From NCBI RefSeq assembly GCF_025128055.1, contig NZ_JAHLYS010000016.1, positions 24,146-88,145 on the forward strand: 64,000 nt of DNA, in the 5' to 3' direction. Shown here one piece after another: positions 17,653-27,787 of the stretch (position 1 is its first letter; every line of letters starts with the position of its first letter). Below the pieces are notes generated by a model, which was given only the letters and a program-made list of their open reading frames with translations, did not search any database and was not told where the DNA came from. Source of the stretch: Synechococcus sp. CS-1329 (GTDB lineage: Bacteria > Cyanobacteriota > Cyanobacteriia > PCC-6307 > Cyanobiaceae). A program made the position numbers and the translations under genes.

Positions 17653-18946
17653 GTTCAGAGCCGGCTCTGAGCTGCTCTAGCAGCAGCGGCAGTTCGTTGG
17701 CCAGGGCCGTGAGGTTGCGGTTGCAGAGCCCGCCCACGTGCAACTGGCCCTGATCGTCATCGGCGATGGCCCAGAGCTGGCGGGTGGCAATCAGGCTGAG
17801 GCCGCTGCCCAGCAGGGCGATGGCAAAGCCGCCGTACACCAGCGGCACCCCCGGGTCCCGCTTCAGCAGCAGGCCACTGGCGGGCATCACCTCCACCACC
17901 TTCAGGGGCAGGCCGCCAATCTCCAGGGGCTCTCCTCCAGGGGTCATCTGACCGATCAGCTGGGCCTGGGCTGAGTACACATCAATCGGACCCAGCTCGC
18001 TGCCCAGGGCCAGCAGCACCGGTTCCGTGCCGTCCGGCCTGGTGGGCAGGGCCAGGCCCCACACCTGCTCCCCCAGCTCCGGCAGGCTGCGCAGCGGCAG
18101 CTGCAGCAGCGGACTGCGCCCCAGTTGCACGGTGATTGCAGCCAGCGACCAGTCGGCCTGGTACACAGTCATCCCGCGGAAGCGCAGGGGATGGTTGACG
18201 CTGATCTCGCTGTTCTGCAGTGGCTCCCCATCGGGATCGAGCAGGCGCAGCTGGGAGCGGAACTGCTCGGGACGCCCGGCGGGATCGCGCTCGATTCGAA
18301 AGGAATCGATCGCCAGGGTCATCTGGTTCTCACCGCGCTGGTTGAGCAGCTGCAGGTCGTGGCCCGGGGCCAGAAAGCGCTCCAGCCGCTGACCGGCCAG
18401 GGCCCCCCAGGAGGCCCCCACCATCAGCACCACCAGGCCGGCATGGACCAGCAGGGGGCCCACCCGGCCCAGGATCCCGCGCCGGGCCGCCAGCCGATCG
18501 CCCTGGGTCCTGAGTTGCCAGCGCTGGCCCGCCAGCAACCGGGCCAAGGCGTCGAGGTCGGCCCTGGGCTGGGCTGTGGCCAGCGATTCGGCCAGGCTCA
18601 ACTTGCTGAGCTGGCGTGGGGAGCGGTAGTCGATCCAGCGCAGGGCCGCCTGCAGGGCGGGCCACTGGCGCCGCCAGCTGCAGAGCACCAGCGAAAGCCC
18701 CAGCCAGGCCAGCAGCGCCAGGAACCAGGTGCTGGCATAGACGTGGTCCAGCTCCAGCTTCAGGATCCAGTCGCCATCGAGCAGCCCCAGCCAGGGCTTG
18801 GTGTCGTAGGCCTGGTGGTAGGCCTCGGCGCTCTCCTGCTGGGGAATGATCGTGCCCAGGCCACTGGCCAGAGCGATCACCAGCAGCAGGCCAATGGCCA
18901 GGCGCAGATCCGAGATCCAGGCGCCCAAGCGGCTGAGGGCCCTCAT
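17624..18946 (-). CDS. ccs1: Cytochrome c biogenesis protein Ccs1 (ResB-like)
   Basis: Ccs1 works with CcsA in system II to carry haem across the thylakoid membrane and attach it to apocytochromes such as cytochrome f. The 440-residue protein has three N-terminal membrane segments ([18 protein letters not shown]; a second near residue 75; a third at [17 protein letters not shown]), a large lumenal domain and a final membrane segment ([18 protein letters not shown]). I start at ATG 18946, which overlaps the ccdA stop. It follows ftsW and ccdA. Confidence 0.92.
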   Translation of the reverse strand: MRALSRLGAWISDLRLAIGLLLVIALASGLGTIIPQQESAEAYHQAYDTKPWLGLLDGDWILKLELDHVYASTWFLALLAWLGLSLVLCSWRRQWPALQAALRWIDYRSPRQLSKLSLAESLATAQPRADLDALARLLAGQRWQLRTQGDRLAARRGILGRVGPLLVHAGLVVLMVGASWGALAGQRLERFLAPGHDLQLLNQRGENQMTLAIDSFRIERDPAGRPEQFRSQLRLLDPDGEPLQNSEISVNHPLRFRGMTVYQADWSLAAITVQLGRSPLLQLPLRSLPELGEQVWGLALPTRPDGTEPVLLALGSELGPIDVYSAQAQLIGQMTPGGEPLEIGGLPLKVVEVMPASGLLLKRDPGVPLVYGGFAIALLGSGLSLIATRQLWAIADDDQGQLHVGGLCNRNLTALANELPLLLEQLRAGSELSKPAAGRG

Positions 18947-19575
18947 GGCAGCTGGGCCAGCAGGGTGAGCCCACCGCTGGCGAGCAGCACCGCGCCGCTG
19001 ATCGGCGGGATCCAGCGGCTGCGCTCCCGCAGGGCCAGCAGCCGGGGCATCGCCGCCGCCGCCGTGCCCGCCAGCAGCAGGGGAATCACCTGGCCCGCTC
19101 CGAAGCAGGTGAGCAGCACCATGCCCACCAGAGGCCGTCCCTGCTGGCCGATCCAGGCCAGCAAGACCGCCAGCACCGGAGTGGTGCAGGGGCTGGCCGC
19201 CAGTCCGAAGGCGGCACCTGCCGCCAGGGGGGCCAGGCGGGCCGGCACCCGCTGGCGCCACTGCTCGGGATCGGGGCCGGCCGGCAGGGGCAGACGCACC
19301 AGCCCCAGCAGGTTCAGGCCCATCAGCACCGCCAGCAGGGCCACCACGGTGGGAACCATTCCTGGCACCTGGCCGTAGAGCCGCCCGAGCAGGGAGGTGG
19401 TGCCCCCCAGGATCACCAGGGCCGCCACGATTCCCAGGGCGAAACTGAGGCTGCGCTGCCACGGTTGCCCCGGCGCCTCAGGGCTGGAGAAGCCGGCCAT
19501 GTAGGCCACCGTGATCGGCAGCAGTGAGAGCGAGCAGGGTCCCAGGCTGGTGAGCAGGCCAGCTGCGAACACCAC
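18943..19575 (-). CDS. ccdA: Thiol-disulfide transporter CcdA (cytochrome c biogenesis)
   Basis: CcdA passes reducing equivalents across the thylakoid membrane to keep apocytochrome c thiols reduced. Six membrane segments are visible. The two redox cysteines lie in [12 protein letters not shown] and [12 protein letters not shown]. The first ordinary start is GTG 19575, which leaves almost nothing before the first membrane segment. In the same frame the upstream 27 codons (including LALWSEQLLQHALSAPGPLT) resemble the N-terminus expected for the family but contain no ATG, GTG or TTG. The true start may be CTG 19656, 22 nt after the ftsW stop. Confidence 0.9.
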   Translation of the reverse strand: MVFAAGLLTSLGPCSLSLLPITVAYMAGFSSPEAPGQPWQRSLSFALGIVAALVILGGTTSLLGRLYGQVPGMVPTVVALLAVLMGLNLLGLVRLPLPAGPDPEQWRQRVPARLAPLAAGAAFGLAASPCTTPVLAVLLAWIGQQGRPLVGMVLLTCFGAGQVIPLLLAGTAAAAMPRLLALRERSRWIPPISGAVLLASGGLTLLAQLP

Positions 19576-19678
19576 CGTGAACGTCAGTGGCCCGGGCGCG
19601 GAGAGAGCGTGCTGCAGCAGCTGCTCACTCCAGAGGGCAAGATCCGAGAGGGCCAGATCTCTTGCTCCAGAACGATGT

Positions 19679-20923
19679 TCAGCCTATCGGGGCAGGGTTG
19701 GCTCTGACCCCGTCGTCGTCGCCACGGCGGCGGCCCAGCGGTCGACTCTCCCAGCCCCGGGATTCCAGCGAACAGCGGATCAGCAGGCCGGCACTGAGCA
19801 GGCTGGCGAGCAGGGAGTTGCCGCCGTAGCTGATCATCGGCAGGGGCAGGCCCGTGGTGGGCATCGAGCCGCTGGCCACGGCAATGTTGAGGATCGACTG
19901 GCCCACCAGCAGGGTGGTGGCGCCGATGGCCACCAGGCGCTGCTGATTGCTGCGGCAGCCCAGGGCCACCCGCAGACCCACAAAGGCGAACAGCACCAGG
20001 AACAGCAGCAACACCAGCGAACCGACGAAGCCGAACTCCTCGGCGAAGACCGCAAAGATGAAGTCGGTCGACTGGATCGGCAGGTACTGCAACTTCTGGG
20101 TCGAGAGGCCGAACCCTTCCCCCAGCACCCCTCCGGAGCCGATCGCCAGCAGGCTCTGCACCAGCTGATAGCCGTCGCCCTGAGCGTCGCTCCAGGGATT
20201 GAGGAAGGAGACCACCCGCAGCCGCTGGTACTCATTGATCATGATGCTGCCAGCCCCCAGGGCCCCTCCGGCAGCTGCGGTGCCCAGCAGTGAGAACAGC
20301 GGCAGGCCGGCCGCCAGGGCCATGAACCAGAGCAGCAGACCTGTAAGGGCGGCGGTGCTGAGGTTGGGCTGTTTGAGAATCAGCAGCAGCAGGGTTCCAA
20401 ACGTGCCCAGCCAGAGCGCTTTCTGATCCAGGCCGATGCGCTTCCAGTGGGCGAACAGCGAGGCCCCCTGCAGCACCACGAAGGGCTTCACCAGCTCGGA
20501 CGGCTGGATCTGGATCGGTCCAACGACCAGCCAGCGGCTGGCGCCATTGACTGTGCTGCCTGCCACCAGGGTGGCGGCGATCAGGACACCGCCGATCAGC
20601 ACGGCCGGGCCGGCCAGCCGCAGCCAGCGTCGCAGTGAGGTGCGCATCGCCAGAACGAGCAACCCCCAGCTGGCCACCATCCAGATGGCCTGGCGCTTGA
20701 TGTAGAAGGCACCATCCCCGTTCTCCCGCGCGGCCACCCACCAGCTGGCCGAGCCCAGGATCAGCAGCCCGGCCAGGCACCAGATGGCCACCATCACCAG
20801 TAGCAGCCTGGCTTCGGCGGGCCACTGGGCCCAGCTCAGTGGTGGCGGAGCCGTTGTGGGTTCAGCCACGCTCAGCTGAGGTCTCGAGCGTGGTTTGGCT
20901 GGGCTCCTGGGGCGTCGGGTCAT
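19679..20923 (-). CDS. ftsW: Cell-division lipid II polymerase FtsW
   Basis: FtsW is the SEDS-family glycosyltransferase that polymerises septal peptidoglycan. The 414-residue protein has ten or so membrane segments and SEDS motifs including PIQIQPSELVKPFVVL, the YQLVQSLLAIGSGG loop, DFIFAVFAEEFGFVGS and the C-terminal GLPLPMISYGGNSLLASL. It has basic, proline-rich cytoplasmic tails at both ends (MTRRPRSPAKPRSRP; RPLGRRRGDDDG). It is first in a minus-strand run ftsW-ccdA-ccs1. Confidence 0.94.
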   Translation of the reverse strand: MTRRPRSPAKPRSRPQLSVAEPTTAPPPLSWAQWPAEARLLLVMVAIWCLAGLLILGSASWWVAARENGDGAFYIKRQAIWMVASWGLLVLAMRTSLRRWLRLAGPAVLIGGVLIAATLVAGSTVNGASRWLVVGPIQIQPSELVKPFVVLQGASLFAHWKRIGLDQKALWLGTFGTLLLLILKQPNLSTAALTGLLLWFMALAAGLPLFSLLGTAAAGGALGAGSIMINEYQRLRVVSFLNPWSDAQGDGYQLVQSLLAIGSGGVLGEGFGLSTQKLQYLPIQSTDFIFAVFAEEFGFVGSLVLLLFLVLFAFVGLRVALGCRSNQQRLVAIGATTLLVGQSILNIAVASGSMPTTGLPLPMISYGGNSLLASLLSAGLLIRCSLESRGWESRPLGRRRGDDDGVRANPAPIG

Positions 20924-21003
20924 GGGGGCCGGCTAGGACTGGCGCAAGGACTGAAGTCCCCTATTCAGCCGTGGCTGGGGCTTCGGCGAAAGGGGGTTGG
21001 GAC

Positions 21004-21030
21004 AAAAAAAAGCCCGGCTTGAGCCGGGCT
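21004..21030 (-). terminator. Terminator of the apcABC operon
   Basis: On the minus strand AGCCCGGC pairs perfectly with GCCGGGCT around a four-base loop, followed by eight T residues. It lies 43 nt after the apcC stop. It is a textbook intrinsic terminator. Confidence 0.93.
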
Positions 21031-21072
21031 TTACAGAATGAGCCAATCTGAAACGAGAGCCCGGTGGAGCGC

Positions 21073-21273
21073 TCAGTTGCCGACGTTGACCTGACGGCGA
21101 CCCGTGACGAGCTCAACCTTGAGGATCTTGCCCCCCTGCTTCATGATCCGCTGCTGTTCAGCGAACCAGCTCTCGTAGGGCACCCACTTGGTGAAGAAGG
21201 TGTTCTGCAGTTCCCGCTGGCTCCTGACCTTTTCAGGGCAGGGAATGCAGGCTGTGATCTTGAACAGGCGCAT
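21073..21273 (-). CDS. apcC: Allophycocyanin core linker ApcC
   Basis: ApcC is the ~7.8-kDa linker that fills the central hole of allophycocyanin trimers and caps the phycobilisome core cylinders. The 66-residue product begins MRLFKITACIPCPEKVRSQ and contains the FFTKWVPYESWFAEQQRI segment typical of ApcC. It lies 35 nt after apcB, and the terminator follows its stop. Confidence 0.97.
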   Translation of the reverse strand: MRLFKITACIPCPEKVRSQRELQNTFFTKWVPYESWFAEQQRIMKQGGKILKVELVTGRRQVNVGN

Positions 21274-21308
21274 GTGGTGATCCTCGCGGGTTGGGCGTGG
21301 GGTGGGGA

Positions 21309-21797
21309 TCAGTTGCCCAGGCCGGAGCTGATGTAGTCGAGGTAGGTGCCGAGTTCACGGCCAGCCTCGGGGCCCACCAGCGAAGCGGCAGCTTCCTTGA
21401 TGGCCTGGATCGACTGGACAGTGGCGCCGATGGGCACCCCCAGGGAGTTGTAGGTCTCCTTGAGCCCGTTCAAGACACGCTCGTCGAGGATTGAAGTGTC
21501 ACCCGCCAGCATGGCGTAGGTGGCGTAGCGCAAGTAGTAATCCAGGTCGCGGATGCAGGCTGCATAGCGACGGGTGGTGTACATGTTGCCGCCCGGACGG
21601 GTGATGTCCGAGTAGAGCAGGGTCTTGGCGACGGCTTCTTTGATGATCGCTGCCGAGTTGGCACCGACAGTGGCCGCGGCGCGGACACGGAGCTCGCCGC
21701 TGGAGAAATACTGCTCCAGCCGTCCGATCGAGGAGTCGTCCAGGTAAAGACCCTGAACGTCGGACTGGTTGATGACGTTGGTGATCGCGTCTTGCAT
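21309..21797 (-). CDS. apcB: Allophycocyanin beta subunit
   Basis: The beta chain of allophycocyanin, the core pigment-protein that passes energy to the photosystems. The product is 162 residues, starting [20 protein letters not shown]. The phycocyanobilin-binding cysteine is Cys81 in [19 protein letters not shown]. Asn72 lies in the expected NMY position, where beta subunits are methylated. The gene follows apcA by 40 nt and is transcribed with apcA and apcC. Confidence 0.98.
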   Translation of the reverse strand: MQDAITNVINQSDVQGLYLDDSSIGRLEQYFSSGELRVRAAATVGANSAAIIKEAVAKTLLYSDITRPGGNMYTTRRYAACIRDLDYYLRYATYAMLAGDTSILDERVLNGLKETYNSLGVPIGATVQSIQAIKEAAASLVGPEAGRELGTYLDYISSGLGN

Positions 21798-21837
21798 GTG
21801 TCCTGGGAAGAGGCGGTGGGCAAGGAGAGGCGAAGCC

Positions 21838-22323
21838 TCAGGAGAGGGCGCCGATGACGTAGTCGAAGTAGAAGCCTGCCTCTTCGGCGTCGGCTCCCGT
21901 GAGCAGCCCCAGGGAGGCGTTCTTGAGCTCACGGACGACCTCGGCCATGGCCTCCAGGGGAGTGCCAAGCGCGCGATACATCTCGCGTGCGCCGATGATG
22001 CCGATTTCTTCGATCGGGGTGACGTCACCCGCTACAACGCCGTAGGTCACCAGGCGCAGGTAGTAGTCGACATCACGCAGACAGGTGGCCGTCATTTCCT
22101 CGCCGTAGGCGTTGCCGCCAGGTGAGATCAGGTCGGGACGCTTCTGAAAGAGGGCGCCGCCAGCCTGCTTCACAATCCGCTCGCGATTCTCGCCCAAGAC
22201 CTGAGCCACCCGCAGACGGCGTTGACCGCCGGCGACGAAGGACTTGATCTGGTCGAGTTCGCCAGGGCTGAGGTAGCGGGCTTCGGCGTCCGCGTTGATG
22301 ATCGAGTTGGAGACGATGCTCAT
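21838..22323 (-). CDS. apcA: Allophycocyanin alpha subunit
   Basis: The alpha chain of allophycocyanin; it pairs with ApcB into the trimers of the phycobilisome core. The product is 161 residues, beginning [20 protein letters not shown]. The chromophore cysteine lies in [20 protein letters not shown]. It is first of apcA-apcB-apcC, preceded by a 359-nt leader region after the apcE terminator. Confidence 0.98.
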   Translation of the reverse strand: MSIVSNSIINADAEARYLSPGELDQIKSFVAGGQRRLRVAQVLGENRERIVKQAGGALFQKRPDLISPGGNAYGEEMTATCLRDVDYYLRLVTYGVVAGDVTPIEEIGIIGAREMYRALGTPLEAMAEVVRELKNASLGLLTGADAEEAGFYFDYVIGALS

Positions 22324-22682
22324 GCAGTTCTGCCTCGAAACAAGCGGTCGCCGTAATGGAGACCGATATCCGGTGGGTAAGGGATGCCCCTCGCTCCTTC
22401 ACTTGGCTGACGTGAACGCCAACGGTTTGATCGGGAGAGTGGGCTGGCGAACAGGCTTGCCGTCCGCCGAGTCATTCTGCGGCAGAGGAGGCCACCCTTC
22501 CCTGGGCCGGTAACAGTTCTTCACGGCGGCGTGATCAGATCAGATCCCTTGGCAGGCAACGGCTCTGGCCTATTCTGCGCCTAAGGGAAAACCGCTGAGT
22601 TTGTTCACACTTTGCAGGCCTGCCCAGTTGTCGAGGCTTAATTCCTCAACAAAGATGAAGCCAAAGACATCATCTTTTCATC
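22324..22682 (-). promoter_or_regulatory. apcA upstream region
   Basis: This 359-bp stretch between the apcE terminator and apcA holds no convincing gene; in-frame readings are short and lack start context. It should contain the apcABC promoter and a long leader, but I see no clear -35/-10 pair. The clearest structure is a perfect 8-bp inverted repeat AAAGATGA (22651-22658) and TCATCTTT (22670-22677) with an 11-nt loop near its upstream end. A GATCA-rich direct repeat occurs at about 22532-22545. Confidence 0.5.
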
Positions 22683-22711
22683 AAAAAAACCCCCGAACTT
22701 CCGTTCGGGGG
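22683..22711 (-). terminator. Terminator of apcE
   Basis: On the minus strand CCCCCGAAC pairs with GTTCGGGGG around a four-base loop, followed by seven T residues. It lies 22 nt after the apcE stop and separates apcE from apcABC transcription. Confidence 0.93.
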
Positions 22712-22733
22712 TGACAATTCAGCTCCTACTGGC

Positions 22734-25700
22734 TCAGATCGCTCCGCGGGGAGGCGGCGTCAGCCCGGCGTTGCCGGCATAGAGCAGAGCTGTGCGATTC
22801 ACCGTGGCCAAGGGGATCCCATCGGCGCTGGCCATACCCTTGATGTAGGGAACCGTGTCACGGCCGAAGCTGCTGGCGAATTCTTTGCCGGAGAGCAGGT
22901 CGTCGAGGGCGGCCAGCTGGCCCTGCTTGCCGCGGGTGGCCAGATAACGGCTCACCTCCTTGGGCTGGGCGGCCCGGCCCAGCAGGGCGAGATAGGCCGC
23001 TGAGGCCGCCCGCAGCGGTGCCATGCGGTTGAGCCGCTGCTGGAAGAGATCGGATCCGGCGATCACCGCCACGAACTCCGACACCGACAGGCGTCCGTCA
23101 CGCAGTTGCGATTCAGCATCTCCCAAACGCTCAGCCGCCAGAGGGATCCGGTTCAGCAGTTGCCTGTAGGTGGCTTCCACCACCTGCTGGAGCATGGCCT
23201 CATCGGCCTCGGGCAGCAGCATCACTGGCTGGCCGAGGCTGCGGCGGCGACTGAAGCCCTGGGGTCGTGCCCCACCGAGGGCCTTGGCCATGGCTGCACC
23301 GGCCTGGGGAGCCATCGCGGCACTGATGCCATTGGCGCTGACCTGAGCGCTCCAGCCACCGGTGACCTGGCCGCGAGCTGGGGTGGCCACCCGCGCAGCG
23401 CTGCCGACTTTCGAGCTCCAGCCACTGGAGGCAGTGCCTGGCCTTGAGGGGGCCACCCGCCAGCGGCGGCTGGGCTCGGGGGGTTGACGCAGGCTTTGGG
23501 ACCTGCTGCCAACAGGGGTGGCCGGAGCCGCTTCGCCATCGGCGAAACGGGCTGTCCAGCCGCCCACCACCTGGCGCAGGCGGCGGTCAGGCAAATTGCG
23601 CGGCGTCAGATCACCACTGCTGCGGAAGCTGCTGACCGGGCCCGTCTGGGGCCGACTCACTGGGGTGAGGTCGGCAATGGTCGAGGGATCGATGGCACGG
23701 CGCAGGGCGGGAACCCTGCGGGCGTTGAGATCCGTGGGGGTGATGAAGCGCTCGTAGGGGACGGTGTCCTCACCGAAGGCCGCCAGATATTCCGGGCTGT
23801 TGACCATGGCGTCGACGACGCCATAGAAGCCTTGGCGTGCGGCCGTGTCGAAGTAGCTGTTGAGCTCACGTCGCCCGAAGGTGGGCCGCCCGATCAGGCG
23901 ACGGTGCATCACCTCAATCGCTTTGGTGATGTAGAGGTTGGCCCAATACCGGCGCCGGAACGCTGTGGAGCGCGCCACCTGGCGAATGAATTCGCGCAGG
24001 CTGATGTCGCCGTTCTCGAGCTTGATCTCCTCCACCTTGAGCTGCTCACCGTCGTAGCCGCTGGTGCCGAGCACCTGCACATAGACGGCCCTGATCACTG
24101 CCTGGGTGCTGGCTTCGGTGCCGCGGATGCTGGGTTGGCCCCCGCGGCGGGGCACCGAGCCGCCACCGGTGGCGATCTGCTGCAACCTCACCACCTTCGG
24201 ACCGACGCGTCGGGGGGTGGAGCTCCGGAACTGGGGGCTGTTCATCTGGCCGGGTTCGGCCATGCCGTTGCCCACCAGGATGCGACGGGTGTCGTCGTTG
24301 AAGGGGGCCGAGCGAGTGGCCACTGAGGCCGTCCCCGAGGGGAAGATGGCACCGTAATTCAGGCCCAGGGGGTCGTTGCCGCCGCCGTAGGGGTGCTGAT
24401 CGGGCAGGGGCTGGCGGTACGACGCGTAGAGCGTGATGTACTGCGGGGCGCCTTCGAAGGGTGCACTGAAGCGGAAGAGCTTGCGGTTCGAGCCCCAGCC
24501 GGCACTCTCCTGGGCCTCTTCACCAAGACCGCGCAGGTAAGGAACGGTTTCCTCCCCGAAGGTCTGGGCGTATTCCTGGGTGTTGATCAGGGAGTCCACC
24601 AGGCCGGCCAGTCCCTGCTGGCTGACGATGGCGAAGTAGCGGCGGAATTCCTCGATCGTGCTGACGCCACGGCCGAGGAAATGACGGAAGGCCAGTTCCA
24701 CCACCCGGCTGTTGGAGAAGCGGCCGTAAAACTGGCGGCGGTATTCCTTGCTGCGGCCCAGGGCACGGATGAACTCCCGCATCGAGAGCTGTCCCTGCGA
24801 CACCTGGGTGGCTTCCACGGGGGCCACCACCTGGGAGTAGCCCTTGACGATGTCCCGCTGGAACACCTGCCGGTAGGCGGCACGGATCACCTCGGCCTTC
24901 TCGCGGCCGGAGAGGCCCTGCTTCATCACGAAGCGCTGACGGGATTCGGCGGCCAGCGCATAGATGGCGGGCAGCTGCAATCCCTGATTCTCGGGACTGC
25001 CCAGGCGCTGGCGCGCCGAGGGGGTGGGAACTGCCAGCTCCTTGAGCAGCACGTTGAAGCAGTCGATCACCAGTTGCCTGGCTTGCGAGTCCTTGCTGAA
25101 CAGGTTGGCGGCGGCGGCCCGCATCTCCTGCAGGGCCACGTTGGTGGCGGCCAGGGAGCAGGCCTTCTCGAGCACGTCGCGCAGGCCGCGGGTGTTCACC
25201 GCGAGGATGCTGGGGTCGCCGGCCACCAGGGCATAGCCCACGTAGCGCAGGAACCAGCCCATGTCGCGCAGCGACTTGCGCATGCGCTCGGTGCCGTAGC
25301 GGGCCACGCTGATGGGGCTGAAGCCGGCGGGGAGTACCACCCGCACGTCGGCATCGGCCTGGACTCCTTCGAGGATCCGTCCCAGCAGACCGGTGCCACC
25401 ACTGCCCTGGGCAAAGGTACGCACGGATGTGGCGGCGGCCACCTGGTCGCTGGCCAACACCGTGGTTTCCAGCGCACCCACGTTGAAGGGGGTCAGGGGA
25501 GCGTCGAGATAGGAGAGCGGCGTACCGCCGGCAAAAATGCGGTTGGCGGCCTTGGCCACGATCGCATCGGCATTGGCGGAGATCAGCCGAGCCGCTTCAA
25601 CGCGGGCCGAGCCGCTTCGGTAAAAGGTGAGCAAAGTCTCGAGCTCCACCTTCTCGGGGAAGCGATCCTGTTGCTCCGCCTGACGGACGCTGGAGAGCGG

Positions 25701-25760
25701 CAGGGTGTCGTAGAGCTGAGGGCTGACCCTGGTGCTGCCGCTGCTGGCGGTCACGGTCAT
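22734..25760 (-). CDS. apcE: Phycobilisome core-membrane linker ApcE (LCM)
   Basis: ApcE organises the allophycocyanin core, anchors it to the thylakoid and is a terminal energy emitter. It has 1008 residues, starting MTVTASSGSTRVSPQLYDTL. Residues 20-240 are the phycobiliprotein-like domain with a chromophore cysteine at Cys201 (EKACSLAATNVALQEM). Three linker repeats follow, marked by VIRAAYRQVFQRDI, VIRAVYVQVLGTSGYD and VVEATYRQLLNRIP. Three repeats are expected for a tricylindrical core, an inference from family knowledge. It is upstream of apcABC with its own terminator and divergent from a methyltransferase across 167 bp. Confidence 0.97.
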   Translation of the reverse strand: MTVTASSGSTRVSPQLYDTLPLSSVRQAEQQDRFPEKVELETLLTFYRSGSARVEAARLISANADAIVAKAANRIFAGGTPLSYLDAPLTPFNVGALETTVLASDQVAAATSVRTFAQGSGGTGLLGRILEGVQADADVRVVLPAGFSPISVARYGTERMRKSLRDMGWFLRYVGYALVAGDPSILAVNTRGLRDVLEKACSLAATNVALQEMRAAAANLFSKDSQARQLVIDCFNVLLKELAVPTPSARQRLGSPENQGLQLPAIYALAAESRQRFVMKQGLSGREKAEVIRAAYRQVFQRDIVKGYSQVVAPVEATQVSQGQLSMREFIRALGRSKEYRRQFYGRFSNSRVVELAFRHFLGRGVSTIEEFRRYFAIVSQQGLAGLVDSLINTQEYAQTFGEETVPYLRGLGEEAQESAGWGSNRKLFRFSAPFEGAPQYITLYASYRQPLPDQHPYGGGNDPLGLNYGAIFPSGTASVATRSAPFNDDTRRILVGNGMAEPGQMNSPQFRSSTPRRVGPKVVRLQQIATGGGSVPRRGGQPSIRGTEASTQAVIRAVYVQVLGTSGYDGEQLKVEEIKLENGDISLREFIRQVARSTAFRRRYWANLYITKAIEVMHRRLIGRPTFGRRELNSYFDTAARQGFYGVVDAMVNSPEYLAAFGEDTVPYERFITPTDLNARRVPALRRAIDPSTIADLTPVSRPQTGPVSSFRSSGDLTPRNLPDRRLRQVVGGWTARFADGEAAPATPVGSRSQSLRQPPEPSRRWRVAPSRPGTASSGWSSKVGSAARVATPARGQVTGGWSAQVSANGISAAMAPQAGAAMAKALGGARPQGFSRRRSLGQPVMLLPEADEAMLQQVVEATYRQLLNRIPLAAERLGDAESQLRDGRLSVSEFVAVIAGSDLFQQRLNRMAPLRAASAAYLALLGRAAQPKEVSRYLATRGKQGQLAALDDLLSGKEFASSFGRDTVPYIKGMASADGIPLATVNRTALLYAGNAGLTPPPRGAI

Positions 25761-25927
25761 GAACGGGCGTGTACCGGGCCTGATCACGTTACGGCTGGGC
25801 TCCTGTCCTCCCGGCTGCCATGAACAAATGTTTGCAGCGGACCGTCGCTGGACCATCCCCCGCGGCTGCTGGCGATGGTCGGGGGGCGGCCCATGAAAAG
25901 CTCCCCAAGGATTGCTGTGCTGCCCCG

Positions 25928-27151
25928 ATGAGCTCTGGCCCCGCCGATGCCGCCACGCCGGCGGTGAGTGCCTTCTACGACCGTTTCCCCTACCCGGGGG
26001 ATCCACTCCAGGACGGCCCGCCACCTGGGTACAACTGGCGCTGGAGCTACCCCTGCGTCAGCAGTGCCTGTACGGGCCGCCTGCCGGACACAGGCCCGCC
26101 TCCACACCTGCTGGACGCCGGCTGCGGCACCGGCGTCAGCACCGACTACCTGGCTCACCTCAACCCAGGCTCGGAGATCCTGGCGGTCGACATCAGCGCC
26201 GGTGCCCTTGAAGTGGCCCGCGAGCGGCTGCGCCGCTCCGGTGGCGCCCGCCACTGCTCCTCCCTGCGGCTCGAGCAGCGCAGCCTGCTGGAGCTCGATG
26301 GCGAAGGCCCATTCGATCTGATCAATTCGGTGGGGGTCCTGCACCACCTGCGCCAGCCCGAGGCGGGTCTTCAGGCCCTGGCGAAGCTGCTGAAGCCCGG
26401 TGGCCTGCTGCACCTGTTTCTCTACGCCGATGGTGGTCGCTGGGAGATCCATCGGGTCCAGCGGGCCCTGACGGCCCTGCAGGTGGTGGGCGATGGCGAG
26501 GGCCTGCGCCTGGGCCGTGCCCTGTTCGAGCAGTTGCCGCAGGGCAATCGTCTGCGCCGCCATCACGAGCAGCGCTGGGCTCTCGACACCGCGGCGGACG
26601 CCAATTTCGCCGACATGTACCTCCACCCCCAGGAAACCAGCTATCAGCTGGATGGCCTGTTCCGCTTCGTGGCCAGTGCAGGGCTGGAGTTCGCCGGCTT
26701 CTCCAATCCCGAAACCTGGGATCCGGCACGGCTGCTGCAGGGGGAGCTGCTGGAGCGGGCCAGGGCCTTGCCCGACCGTGACCGCTGGGCGCTGGTGGAA
26801 AGCCTCGATCCCGACATCAGCCACTTCGAGTTCTTCCTCAGCCGGGGCCCCCTGCGTCTGAGCTCCTGGGACAGCGACGGGGATCTGCTGGCAGCCGGCG
26901 GCAGCCGCAACCCCTGCCTGTGGGGCTGGCCGGGGGCGACGCTGCTGGACCCTGACCTCAGGCCGATCGAGCTCGACGATCAGGAGCTGGCGCTGCTGAA
27001 GGCCCTGGAGGCGGCCCCGGAGTTCAGCCCGATCGGCCAGTTGTCCCTGGGTTGGACGCCCGATCGACAGGCGGCGGTGGCGCGCCGCCTCTGGAGCCGC
27101 CGCCTGCTGCTGCTGGCCCCTGGTGGCGGCTTGGCCGGCACTGGGATGTAA
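25928..27151 (+). CDS. Class I SAM-dependent methyltransferase
   Basis: A 407-residue protein. Residues ~55-185 form a class I Rossmann methyltransferase with LLDAGCGTGVSTDYLAHLNP as motif I, ILAVDIS as motif II and INSVGVLHHL as the later acidic/post-motif region. The N-terminus has a conserved-looking VSAFYDRFPYPGDPLQ segment, and the C-terminal ~170 residues form an additional domain. The substrate is unknown. I use ATG 25928; the frame extends to 25820, but those residues are low-complexity and fall in the promoter region shared with apcE. Confidence 0.75.
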   Translation: MSSGPADAATPAVSAFYDRFPYPGDPLQDGPPPGYNWRWSYPCVSSACTGRLPDTGPPPHLLDAGCGTGVSTDYLAHLNPGSEILAVDISAGALEVARERLRRSGGARHCSSLRLEQRSLLELDGEGPFDLINSVGVLHHLRQPEAGLQALAKLLKPGGLLHLFLYADGGRWEIHRVQRALTALQVVGDGEGLRLGRALFEQLPQGNRLRRHHEQRWALDTAADANFADMYLHPQETSYQLDGLFRFVASAGLEFAGFSNPETWDPARLLQGELLERARALPDRDRWALVESLDPDISHFEFFLSRGPLRLSSWDSDGDLLAAGGSRNPCLWGWPGATLLDPDLRPIELDDQELALLKALEAAPEFSPIGQLSLGWTPDRQAAVARRLWSRRLLLLAPGGGLAGTGM

Positions 27152-27186
27152 CAGCTTCGTGATAGATTCCGCGCGCCTTTTACGAT

Positions 27187-27723
27187 GTGCTGACGCGCTT
27201 GCAGGCCACTCCCGCATCCGGCCCTTCGGCCGGGCCTGATTCCCCTGAGGATTCCCCCCAGGAGGCTTCTGATCTGCGGGTTGTCCTTCTGCGTGGCCTG
27301 GCGGGGAGAGAACTGGCGGTCCCCACCCTGGTGCCGCCGGCTCCATCCCCCGAGTCCGCCCCCGTGGTGGACAAGCCCGACAACGGCATGGACGAGTACC
27401 TGCGCCTGCAACGGCGTCTGTTGCTCTCCACCCTGGTCGTTTCAGTGTTGGCAGTCCCCGTGGCCGCCTATCTGTTCGATCGCACCACAGCTCTGAGCCT
27501 CTCGGTTGGAGCGGCTTCCGGCATGCTCTACCTGCGGCTACTGGCCCGCAGCGTTGGCCGTATCGGTCCCGATTCCAAACAGGTGGGCAAGGGTCAGCTG
27601 CTGGTTCCGGTGGTGCTCGTGCTCGGCTGCTCCAGGGTTCCTCAGCTGGAGATCCTTCCGGCCCTGATCGGGTTCCTGCTCTACAAGCCGGCTCTTCTGC
27701 TTCAGGCCTTCGTCCGCCCCTGA
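27187..27723 (+). CDS. atp1: ATP synthase assembly protein subunit I (Atp1)
   Basis: Atp1/AtpI precedes F-type ATP synthase operons and helps assemble the c-ring or rotor. The C-terminal 110 residues carry four hydrophobic segments ([63 protein letters not shown]). GTG 27187 gives 178 residues, but the first 67 are low-complexity. ATG 27388 ([13 protein letters not shown]) would give 111 residues, closer to the usual family length, and may be the real start. It lies 64 nt upstream of atpB. Confidence 0.85.
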   Translation: MLTRLQATPASGPSAGPDSPEDSPQEASDLRVVLLRGLAGRELAVPTLVPPAPSPESAPVVDKPDNGMDEYLRLQRRLLLSTLVVSVLAVPVAAYLFDRTTALSLSVGAASGMLYLRLLARSVGRIGPDSKQVGKGQLLVPVVLVLGCSRVPQLEILPALIGFLLYKPALLLQAFVRP

Positions 27724-27787
27724 TCAGCGATCCCTCGATCTTCTGATCACCCCATCCGTCGCTTCAGCGGCACCTCTGTACCCCTCG

